Assembly (NCBI GenBank): GCA_964035545.1
Contig: OZ037772.1
Coordinates: forward strand, 10,617,318-10,681,317
DNA length: 64,000 nucleotides
Reading direction: 5' to 3'
From: Bugula neritina
Lineage: Eukaryota > Bryozoa > Gymnolaemata > Cheilostomatida > Bugulidae
This document shows, piece after piece, positions 24,545 to 37,400 of this stretch. Position 1 is the stretch's first letter; each line of letters starts with the position of its first letter. The notes beneath the pieces were generated by a model that saw only the letters and a list, made by a program, of their open reading frames with translations, searched no databases and was not told the DNA's origin. The position numbers and the translations under genes are program-made.

Positions 24545-25464
24545 GTGGTTTACGCATGTAGGAGGGGTGGTTACGTAGCCAGCCCATTAGGTTCATTGAA
24601 CAGAAGCTACAGCCTCTAAAGCTATTTCTAGATGTTTATGTTTATTTATTTTGTGCAGCCTGCATGCTTTCTAGTAACGAAATATGCTCAAAATATTGAT
24701 ATTGCCGCTAAAGCTATGTGTACTTTTCACAAAGTTTATTTTTTTATTGCACTGACTTTATTTTTGGTAACATGATTTTCTACAAATTGTTAGTTTTCTT
24801 TAATTTTGTATTGTTTTGATAAATTCTTTCAACCTGCAACTCTGTAAAACAAAAATCATAAAAATATAATTGTAATATTTATAATTTATAAAACAATAAT
24901 GTTTTATAGTTTGTGCTTTTCTTAACGAAATACCAACCGCAGTAATTGTGAAATTACATGGAGTATTTGTATATTAAAATTGCCGCAAAGAATGTCAGCC
25001 ATAAATTAGTTGCATAATACTTTATGTATTTTGATAGACTATGAGCAACAGTGTCTAATCTAAATCACCAATCATTAAATAAAATTGCATAAATAGTATG
25101 TCATGTGGTATGTGGAATGAAATGTGTTGAATGAATGTAAAAGTAAGTGCATTATAAAAAATAGCTATAGACATTAGATCTGCGAAAAACAACATTATTT
25201 ACAAGTATTTACATAAAATAGTACATACAACCATGACTGCTAGTTGTTTTGTAAAAAAACTTACAATAGTCTTGTTTTGTTTACATATGTATGCATGCAT
25301 GTGTATATTATATAAGTCTAAAAGATCTTTTGACATCATTGAGAATTATATCACCCTATATATTTGTGATTATGGAATTAAACAAGGTAATTAGGTAATT
25401 TTATAACAAAACCACTTGGCATGGTGTAATACAGTTAACATTAAATATCTCGATTTGCTAGACT
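24545..25464. other. Convergent 3' region between the 430-aa gene and sulfotransferase A
   Basis: AT-rich unique sequence that must hold the 3' UTRs of two genes facing each other. An aaataaaatt motif at about 25078 could serve the plus-strand gene. No further coding or repeat structure is evident. Confidence 0.5.
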
Positions 25465-28400
25465 CTAAGTAGGAAAGTATTGTTGAATCATAACTCTATT
25501 ATTAACTGAACTGTATTTCATGACGTCAGCACGATGCCTTCGTATCATAGTGGAGAGATCCGTGTAATGAGATGGCCAAAAGTCGTAGACATCCTTGCAC
25601 TCCTTGTCTATTTTTAGTATCGTCTCCAATTGGAAAACTTCAAGAAACCTAGAGTTTCATAAGATGATGCTATCATGTCAAAAATCCAGATATATGATGG
25701 TAAAATATGTAAACATATAACAGCATAATATCGTATGGCTCAGCATGATACAATTTGACATGATGTGACACAAATTGACATGACATGACACTGTCTGACA
25801 TTGTTTGACACAGTTTGACATGGTATGACACATTGTTAACTGACGCGACACATTGTCACATGTTGGACAATAGTTAACGAAGCATGGCACAAGCACATGC
25901 TCTCATGTGTCACTGCTTACTTGTATCTATGATAAACAGGATCATCCACAACCACTTGACTTGCATTTTTGGGAATTGCCTGTCCTTCTTTATATTCTTC
26001 TCTACTGAGAAATCGTTTCACATCTTCTACCATCTCTATACCCATCTCGCTGCATGTAATAAAAATTAATAAGTTTTGCTTGTTCCAAGTTGATATAAAC
26101 TATACATCATACATGTATACCAGGGGGTGTCCAACCTTTTTAGAGCGAGGTCACTGAAAGGGAATATTCCATGGCAAGGGCCGCATTGTAAAGTCTAGCT
26201 TGTGCTGGGGGCTGCGGCTTTAGTATTTTTTAAATTATTTTACTCCAAATTCTTATGGATCATTACACTATGAAGTTCCAATAGTAAATCCAGACCACAT
26301 GTGTTGTAGCAAGTGTTTAAATAAAAGATTTAAAAGACGGTTTTTCACTCTAATTCATGTAAAGTGTAAAAATAATCTTAGTTTTATGCTTTTGAAGGCC
26401 ACAGATATGCAGGATGGGGCCATATTTAGCCAGCCCTATCAAAGTAACAATTTTGATTTGAGTAAATATACTAACTCATATATGATCTTTCCATACTTCA
26501 CGGGATCTATGGCGAGCTCCTCGTAAAAGACTTCGTGGGCGTTTGAGAATCCCCTCTCTTTAAGCTCTCGTATCAGCCGACCAATACTTACCAGTTGTCC
26601 GCAGAGAGCTTTTGGAGACAGACGGGTGCCGAAACGTGCCTGGGCGGCTATAAGACTTTTGGGGTCACGAACCTACAGGATGTGACATCATCAATGAGAA
26701 ATAATTTAATCATGAATAACAATTTCGGCTGTTGTATTTGTTTAGAAACTAGAATTAGGTTTTAAATTAGTTACTTAGTTTCAGTGACTGCATATCCAAA
26801 GTAATTAGTCAAATTTAATCTGTCAACAAGCACAAAGCAGACAGGTGAAAGTTATTAAAAGAAAGTTTCGATATGCAACAAGCTATTGGAAAACGCTTTC
26901 AGTAAAATTTTATACACATAAATTTTTTTTAATAAAATTATAATTATTGTTTATAGATTATAAGTCAAGTGGTTAATAGGTACTTGATGAACTACACTGG
27001 GTTTATCAGAATATTTATAATACAGACATTTGCAATATACTCATAGAATATAATTAAAAAATATAATAAAATAACATGGTAGAAAAGAATATAGGATATA
27101 TTATAATAATTAAAAATATAATCACAATATAGTATATGTTATATATAATCATATTTTAGAAAATAATATAGTGTATACTATATAATCATATATAATAATA
27201 TAACCATGCAATTATAGTATATATTTATATAGGTATGATATAATAATATAGCATATAATCATATGGTATATAATCATATATATTATATAACGATATAGCA
27301 TATAACAATATAGTATATTACTATATGGTATATAATCATATAATAGCTCACCAAATGAACTATATGAACATCTGGGTTTCGTTCTGCAAACTCTTTGATA
27401 AAGTCCACATCAAACACTCTGATTAGCTTTATATCTATAAACTCAGATCTTTCACATGCTTCTTTCAAATACGGGGCACAGTCTGTGATAGGACTACCTG
27501 AATTGTAACACAAATCATGTTCAACTGTAGTCTAAGCATACTTTCTTCTAAAATATATATGAATCAGCTGATGTAATTTCTTTTTGTTTATTCTATAAAA
27601 AGCCAAGTGACATATTTTTATAAAAGCTTTCTAAACTATACTATACACTACACTACCCTATATATTAGATTATATAGCAAACTATTTCTTAAGTTCAATA
27701 TATAAATTTGGTAGTTTTTTCTTCACCATACAAAGTATTTAAGGAAAACATATTTTCATTCCGTAGAGATTTGTCTTATTTTGGATCATAACAGACACAA
27801 TAGTTCCGATCTAGAATACAGTTGATATATTAGCTAATCATAGAGCAGCAGTGTACATGTCTAATCTATCCAAGTCTGTGTAGGTAACAAGGAAAGTGTA
27901 TATGTGCATAGGTCTATGATAGGTAGGTAGATGTAGATACATGACTTACGTTGATAGCACTCTAGGACGAAGTGTATGTGCATAGGTCTATGATAGGTAG
28001 GTAGATGTAGATACATGACTTACGTTGATAGCACTCTAGGACGTCAGCTACATGGTTGTCTTCATACGCTCCGCGTTGTCTGATCATTTTTGTAGCCCAA
28101 GTTATAAAACCAGAATTGTGTAGAAATGAGGGCATGCGGGCCACGTCGCATCTGAACAAAGCCTCTACAGCCTGTAGTAGAGCCACAACTATGCATAACT
28201 TTTTGATAGAAAATTCTTTCTCCATTATAATACAAAAAGTATATACAGAGTAATATTTGGCCAATAAAAGAAGTGACATTAGTTTATTTGTCACAATGTC
28301 AGTCTGCATGGAGTGCACTAAATCATGGGTTTGAATTTGATAGCAAATGCTTTTTAACTACCTAAATACAAGTTCTTAGCTAACTTCAAAGACTTTACAC

Positions 28401-31400
28401 CAAGGAGTTCTTTTATATGTAAGTAAACATTTCTAAAGTATGTACATTTATTTGAGCAACAAATGTAGCACGAAAGAATTAGGATTTTTTGCAAATAAAA
28501 CTAGCAAAAATCAATCATATTTAAGTTGAAAATGCATCATTCTTAAAAAACGTTACTGCAAGGTTTTCTCTCATAGAAACAGACTTCTAATGTACATTTA
28601 TTTGAGCAAGAAATGCAGCATAAAAAGTGAAACGGTTAATTTTTATTGCAAATAAAAAGAGCAGAAATCATTCATTTTTAAGCTGAGCGTATCGTTTACC
28701 CACCATTAGAGTTGACCAATCAGCTTTCCCGTCAGCGTGACTGGCTTGTAGCTTATCTGGCTCAAACCAGGAGAATGAGTTGGGGTTTCTAACAAAGAAG
28801 GATTGCGTCATGGAAGAACCAGATCTGTACCTCGCCAATATGAGAACCTTTCCTTTCTTCTTAACCTCTCCTTCAAACTAATAGTACATAGTTGATAGTT
28901 ATAATTGTTATTCACAGATGTTGTGAATATTCATTTCTTACCAAGATGAATGTCTCACCTTTAGACTGATATTTGTAGTAGCAGTAAGGGCCGAATAAAC
29001 AGCCAGCCCGATCCCAGGGCAAGAGACTGAGGGCTGACTATGAGCCAGACTATTCACACAGTAACAAGATCTGCTTAGCACCTGCAGTAGAAACATAGTG
29101 TATATAACTATTATCTGTATGACATCATAATGTTTATATAAAGTTCTATTACCTGTATGGCATCATAATGTTGATAATCTTCACTAGTATAGTAACATGA
29201 TTTTTATACTATTATCTATACATACTAAAGGAATTAATTTTAAAATTTCGCCTAACAAGCAAATTGTGTTTCAGTATAAGAAATATTATATCCTCTAATG
29301 CAAAAGGGCAAAAGTATTTGACAAAGAATCAGTAAAGAATTTTTACTGTCTTATTACATATTGTTTTTTTGCGATGCAATACCATGCATTTTAGATGGTA
29401 ATTCTCAAACTTCAGATTAATATTTAGGCTAAATTATAGCACTGATTGAAACATGTTGTATGTAATGGAGTGTAAGCTAAAACTTACTGGCTCTTTATCC
29501 ACTGTGACGGCAGCGTATAAGAAGCTTTTATTTTGACAGATTTCCCGGCACCTTCTGTGGCCAGCTGCACCAAATACAACTTGACTTTGATGAGCTGAAG
29601 TGCTGGATTTGATGCTGCCGCTAGTAAAGCATCCAAGAAACTTTAGATCGACTGTAGCAGGCAAACAGAATATAAGTAAAAAATAAGTGAATAAATAATG
29701 TAAATACCTAAACTAGCAAATTGTTATAAAGTGCATTAAATTTTTTGTAACTTTAAAAGCTACTGTCTTGACTCAAATACAGCATCAAAATGCACTTAGT
29801 TACTGACGCAAGAAAAATCAACTGTAACAAACAAAAAAAGTAAAAAGTGAACAAAAATTACATTTTGAATTTCTGAACTAGCATTTTTAAAAAATTATAT
29901 TAAATTTCTTATACCTTTATAGCTATTACAAAGTTATCTCAACCTAATTAAATTATTAAAATGCGCTCTGATGTGGAAAGGAAAATGAAATTACAGCATA
30001 GCTCTGTGAACATAGTGAGGACAACTCCACATAAAGTAATGGAAAATTTCTTCAATTCATTAATGTGTTTCATGTTACCTGATTCAAAAGATTCGCTTAG
30101 CTTTTTCCTTTGGAACTCCGGGTGACAGGAAGTTGACCTCTGTTTGTCTCGGAGGCAATTTCGATATCGTACTTGAGTATTCCCTTCTTGAGCACTCATC
30201 CACTCTGTCCAGTGCTTCTGTCCATCATTCAGGCCTGCGTATAAGACAACATATCTGCTTATTTAAAGGTTTTTTAGACAATATAAAAACTCACACAAGT
30301 TCATAATCACCATCACCGTGAGAAATCCCTGATGAAAGGTAATGCTAGGTAACAAAGGCAGCTTTACCTGTTTTCATAGTAATAGCATGGGGGAGGCGTG
30401 ACACATGACAAGACGCGTCCCCATCTGTACAGGTTGCCTTGCACCATTGCAAGTCTATTGCGGGATACCGATGAGGAAAGTTAGTACAGATGCACTCACC
30501 TCTCTGTAAAATATGCAGTAGCTATATTTCAAATATAACTGGTGAACGCTAACACCAAGAGTCCTAGACTTCCACTGCATTACATGAATTTGAATTTTTC
30601 ATTTTATGTTTAGGAAGAGTTGCATCAAATAAAAACGTGCGGATCCATGGAAGTGCATTTGTATAATATAGTATAACAAAAATTTAGCTGTTCAAACATC
30701 ATTATACATGCAATAAAACAAGTCGAAATTAAATTTGATCAAAAGGTAATTACGAATATGTCATTACATCTTTTTCAAATAATGCATATTTTTTATATTC
30801 ATTGAAATATTTGAATTTGGTTCTCAACCCATAGCTACTTGTTACATGCTTTAAAATATGGTAGTCATATTATTGCTTTACAATACACATTTCTCTTACC
30901 ATCAGCGTAGCGTATAGATATCCACCCGGCTGGCACACCACTCTACAGCCTTGGAATGTCTTGATGGCTAATGGAACGACGTGCTCATATGACCTATGTT
31001 TTAAACTCCCTCCGACTGGCAACACCTCACACAGAGTCAGAAGTGGGGAATTCCCCTCCAGATCGTGTAACATCTGACCAGCTGAACTGTTTGCATGTAC
31101 TGGAGATTCTGTGTGTTTCCAATCATTTTGGAATTTTAGGACTTTCTCTGCAATGTTCACAGGCAGCACTACATTTTTGGGAGCATCTCGCACAGAGATT
31201 CTGTTGGGAGAATTGTGTTGGTCAGTGTTCCACTTGGATGATGATATTTCTGGAAAAAAGTGTTGAATTGTGGGTATAATAGAGGCTTTTCACAAGCCCT
31301 TTGGGGACATTTGTATTTTGAAGTTGTCTCCTCCCAAACGGGCGAAGTGTAGTCTCCATGATATATAGAACAAGCACATAAAATCAGTAGAAATTTAAGG

Positions 31401-34400
31401 TTTGTGTGAAGACTATTGCTAGTACGAGTTTCATTTTTTCTGAGATTATTATTTTGGCATAAGCACACAGGTTAGCAGTTCCAGAAAAATTTTAAAAATT
31501 TTCTTTCTTCAAAAATCTTGAGAGAAATTAACTTCAAAGCATGTTTGTGGTTTTGGTTACTGCATGAGCAAGCTGAATTGGCAGCTATGAGATAAGTCCC
31601 ATTAATCATTTGTTATGCTGGCTGTCATATTCAATTTATAGCTGTTGACCTTTCAACTCTTTGGTCAGAATGTGCTGTTAACACAGTGTGAAAGCACTGC
31701 TACTCTGCTAGTGCACTGAATGAGACAGCAGATTAGCTGTGTTAGCATTTTTATTACACTTACACGCTTATGCTATGAGAATAGCTAGACTATTACCTCA
31801 ACATCCATCATTTTCACAAAAAGCATTCTCACAAAGCTATAGATATATATTAAATAGACAGATTAAATTTGTAGTATCAAAATGATGTGTGATAGCATGT
31901 GCACTTAATTACACTTTGAAGAGTTTGTGCTACATTATGTTCAAAGGACCGTAAATGCCTTACATAGTTTCATGTTATGGCTAAAAACTTCTTTAAAAGA
32001 AAAATATTACCAAAAAAAGCAAAGCTCAGTTTATGCAAAAATTTATTAAAAACACTTTATATTTAGGCAGGCATCTTTTTATTCAGTATCGATCCATCTT
32101 GAAATATTTTATCGGCTCTAAATCTTCATTGCATATTTTACAACAGGTCTAATAGTTTTATTTAAAAGATTTAATTGAAATGTTATACTTGATTTTAACT
32201 TACATATCCTCGTTCATGCCTATTTTAAGATAATACCTGTAATATTCTAATTGGTGCTGTCGTGACTTATAGCCAACCTCTAAAATTTTATGTCATTCAA
32301 ATATGAGTCTCAAATTTAAGAAAGGCTTTATATTTTATAACATTTTGTGACCCATGGGATCAGCCAAGCTAGTTGTATAACTGCAGTTGAGTGTCAATAA
32401 CACTAGCTCATGATATTTGAAGCATGAGAAGTTGAGGAGCTATAACATTAAACAGTTTAACTGAAAACCCAAGCAAAATGTTAATTACCCAATTTTATCA
32501 ACATGCTTTCACTGCTTCACTTGTAAGAATCTGCTTAATACTTTTCAACCAGAATTTCCTTCTAAAGTAATTTTCAGAGAATTCAGTTTATGCTGCAATT
32601 TGATGAGTTGGGAAACTTGGGCTTTCAGGTGCAGTAGTGATTAGCTTAGTTTACCTATTTTATATTGTATATCCATTTTATTATATAACTATATTTTAAC
32701 ATACCATACATTAACTAGGATCTTGAATCTACCGCAGTTGACGGAGATGACTACTACACACGAGGTAGATGCAGTACTAATGGAGAAATTGAGAAAAGCC
32801 TTTGTTCTAGATTAGAAATGTAGCAAAAAAGTTGTGTTATACGCAACACCAACATTTGTAACGAAAGTTAAAGAACTTAATCTATCTCAATTTCTTCACT
32901 ACTGCATGCTCCTAAATGCTACAAGCCACATGCATAATTAAGAAATAACAAAGCTGTAACACAAGGGCCTGAATGCTAACTGCTAAAAGGCTATCTCGGT
33001 TTTTGATTAAATTATCTAGATATATATTTATTTGAGCACAATTGTTACAATTGCAATAGATGCATTTAACCTGTATTAGAAAATTAACCGACATGTATCA
33101 AAGCACATTTCATATTCGTTCCATACTACAAAATTAAATCTGTCTATTTAATATATATCTATAGCTTTGTGAGAATGCTTTTTGTGAAAATGATGGATGT
33201 TGAGGTAATAGTCTAGCTATTCTCATAGCATAAGCGTGTAAGTGTAATAAAAATGCTAACACAGCTAATCTGCTGTCTCATTCAGTGCACTAGCAGAGTA
33301 GCAGTGCTTTCACACTGTGTTAACAGCACATTCTGACCAAAGAGTTGAAAGGTCAACAGCTATAAATTGAATATGACAGCCAGCATAACAAATGATTAAT
33401 GGGACTTATCTCATAGCTGCCAATTCAGCTTGCTCATGCAGTAACCAAAACCACAAACATGCTTTGAAGTTAATTTCTCTCAAGATTTTTGAAGAAAGAA
33501 AATTTTTAAAATTTTTCTGGAACTGCTAACCTGTGTGCTTATGCCAAAATAATAATCTCAGAAAAAATGAAACTCGTACTAGCAATAGTCTTCACACAAA
33601 CCTTAAATTTCTACTGATTTTATGTGCTTGTTCTATATATCATGGAGACTACACTTCGCCCGTTTGGGAGGAGACAACTTCAAAATACAAATGTCCCCAG
33701 AGGGCTTGTGAAAAGCCTCTATTCAATGCATACTCTATTAAAGGTGTTTTTGAAAAGAAAATAATCTGTATCTTATTATTATACGATTAAGTTAAGAATT
33801 TTATTGATCATCAATATTTCAATAATTATGCATGAAGCAGCCTCAAGCTGTTACAACCCATAAGATATCAGTATTGTAACTGCATTTTATCTAAACTGCA
33901 TGTTATAATGGATAACTTAACCAGAAAAAATAGGTTTTACATGTTTCAGCGAAATATAAAAATGCATTTTTAATGTCTCACATACCCAATTTCTTAAGAA
34001 ATATAGATTTAAAACTATATTTACTGCTGTTATTGCTTTTGCTACACAAATGCTTTTACAAAAAAAACCATTTCAATTTAATTGAATGCACATGTAGTTG
34101 CTTCTGGGTTTTATTAAGTTTTCCCCTGATAGGCGCAGTAAGAAAAAAATTAAGAAAAGCCCGTGTTCTAAAGTTGAAATGTAGCAACATAAATCATGTT
34201 ATCACAAGAATTTCAAACCGAGCCTCAAACTAAATTTTCTTATAAAAAATTGTTTTACTGCTGCGCCTTAATGATTTTCACATCTTTGCAAGCAGTTTAA
34301 GTCTGTACAGAGTTTTAGTAAATGACATCTTTTCTGATCAGAACTGGCTTACCTGACTGAAGATGAGGCTCGTTGTAGAGGTCTTTGTTACTATATATAG

Positions 34401-37400
34401 CTGTATATGCAACGAGTGCAACTCCAAATAAAACTATGATTGTGTAGATCTTCCTGTAAAAGATAAATTTATATAGTGGGGTGGTGGTTGTCTAACAAAA
34501 AACTCATAACCCCTACCGGGGGGGGGGGGGGGGGGGAGGGGGGGGGATCAAACCACAGACCTCTAACTTGCAAGACTTAGACTACAGGAACTACTAGAGA
34601 ATTTCAACCTCACACTTAAATCTATATAAAAAAACTCCAGCAAGTTTCCAGTCACTATAATCACTGTGAGAAACATTTGGTGGAAAGAGCTTTATTGGTT
34701 AAACCGGGCTAAGAACTTATTCAGATGTGACACAGAAGCAATTATGGCTGGTTGCTCTTCCTAACATCACCAATAGCCTTTGTCGGGTTCAAACCCATGA
34801 ATTTGTGTTTACTAGGCCAACGCTCTAACCCCTAGCTCATGGCTGCTCACAATTAAATCTATAATATATATAGTAATTGAATTTTTGTCTACAATAGTAA
34901 AGATATATAATTTGCTAATAATTATTCATAATGTGAAACATATATAAACAAAATATTTAAGCTATTTATAATTCTCAAGTATGTCAATTTGCATGTAGCA
35001 TCATGTTTTAAATATTGATTACTATACAATGACAAAATCAATAGAGATACATCAGCAACCTTTCATCTCAATAACGTTTGCTTATAGTTTCGATATTTGG
35101 GATGATAATAATAGGTTTGTGTAGAGCTATGAGGCTAGCTGGATCCTAGGGCTAATTAAAAGCTTCAAGATACTGTGTTATGTCCCCCCTTAACGCCAAC
35201 AAATTTTAGACCATCAGCCTAAGGCAAACTGCCAGACAAACTTTTCAATAAGTTTTTGTTAAATCTTACTCAACGCTTCTCAGCCAATCAAGCCAACAAA
35301 CTAGTTTTATAGTTCTAAGGTTTAAAAATCAAATAACTAAAGTAGAGGCATGGGATATTTCAAAGAAACGTTTCACATAATAAGAAGCTTAATTATGTTG
35401 AGTTATACAGCAGCTTTTAATGTACAAGTTCACTGTTCTACTGGTACAATATAACGTGTACATTCTATCTTTTGCTGGTATAGCTGATTATATAGGAAAG
35501 TAGGAGGTTTACCGATGCAATCAACTATACAAGAAAACATGCGTAATGGAGGGTGGAATTTCTACTTAAAAATGGGATAAATCAGACTAGTATACAGGGC
35601 ATTAGCTTGCAGTTCCCTGAGCTAACAGAATAGAAGCAGTAATTGCATTTGGTGAATAAATGCAGCTAGTTTAAAACAACTATAATCAAATGTTATATAT
35701 TGAATCATGGTTATTATAACTGCATATTACATTATATTATTGTTTCATGTTATACACATTATATGTGTGCGCCTGTGCTTGCAGGGGAGTTCAACTATAC
35801 GACCCTCACCAAAATAAACAACAGCACTAAAAATCTGGCTTCTATGAATTGATATATTCTAAAAATAGTTATAATTATCAGTACACTGAGATGCTACAAT
35901 TGTGTCACTGTAATGTTACATGAATAAACTAGTAGGTGCACGCAGTCTACTTTCATTCAATGTATGAATTAGCATCGTATCATGTATCAGAAATGAAAGG
36001 CAGAGAAATCACGTGACATTTTATTGATTGTTACTTGGAATGAAATCTGCTCCTCTGGTAATAGGCATCAAATGCCTTTCTGGGAAAGTTATGTGTGTAT
36101 TATATACACAGGTCTAAATATAGCTTTGTGGCTATGAACTGCTACTAGTTACTGGGATGACTTATTTTATTTCTACAGCACTTCTCCTCTTCCTGTAGAC
36201 TGTGGAACTTAAAGCTAGTTTGAGTTGACCACTATAACATTCTAGGACAAGCAATAACTTCTTTAGTGAAATGTGGTGTAGTGTAACAGCTATAGCTTCA
36301 AGTAATGATTGAAATATATGGGAGAATGTGAAATAAAACAGTTTATAGTTATGGATTATTTCAATGAGCTGCATTATAAATTTGGTTAACTTTTGTGTAG
36401 ATTTTCTTAGATATATTCACTAGCTGTATAGGTACTACACTGTACTGCACTATACTATACTATACTACACTATACTATACTGTACTATATACTATACTAT
36501 GCTATACTATACTATACTATGCTATACTATACTATACTACACTATACTATACTATGCTATACTATACTATACTACACTATACTATACTATACTATACTAC
36601 ACTACACTACACCACACCACACCACACCACACCACACCACACCACAATACACTACACTACACTACACTACACTACACTACACTGCACTGCACTGCACTGC
36701 ACTGCACTACACTACACTACACTACACTACACTACACTACACTACAATACACTACACTACACTACACTACACTACACTGCACTATACTGCACTACACTAT
36801 ACTACACTATACTATACTATACCACACTGCACTATATTATACTATTCTATACTCTATAGTATACTATACTATACTACACTATACTATACTATATCACACT
36901 ATACTATATTATACTATTCTATACTATACTACACTACACTAGTTTAACACACTATACACCACTTCAGCACTAATTTCCTGTACAGTCATTGGCTCAAAGA
37001 CTAATATTAAAAACAGAGTGCTGTAACTGCATTCCAATACTGAAAAGGTGATTATCTCATTTAGCATTGTCAGCAGAAGTCCTATCAGATTACTCAGAGA
37101 CGAACAGTTTGATATGCTATTATCTACAGAATGAGAGCAAATGAAATCTGCAACAGCTGATGCTGTCAGTGCTTTCTCACTAGAGAAAATGAGTCAAAAG
37201 TAATTGCCTACATACCCAACAACAATACCTTACCTATACAGTTACAGAGATGATATGATATCATAATGATAACAACGAATAGCATGAAAATACACCCTTG
37301 TTGCTCCTCATGGAAACTAGTGGTGGAAGGGATTTATTTTCTTATCATATGGCATCAGCTCACTTGTTATCTGATCTACCTCAATGTTAAGGTGAAAAAC

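Noticed and set aside
26299-26526. 75-residue plus-strand frame with basic N-terminus
   Set aside because: It overlaps a hAT-like fragment and the end of a real minus-strand exon; no family resemblance.
31169-31468. Open frame MCLCQNNN... with a hydrophobic stretch, mirrored at 33533-33790
   Set aside because: The true exon 3 of sulfotransferase A uses another frame from 31249 and joins the signal-anchor exon at 34353 in phase; the frame is intron sequence in the inverted duplication.
36499-36947. Three overlapping plus-strand frames of 101-147 residues
   Set aside because: They read through a pentanucleotide microsatellite in all three frames with Tyr/Thr-only composition; not genes.
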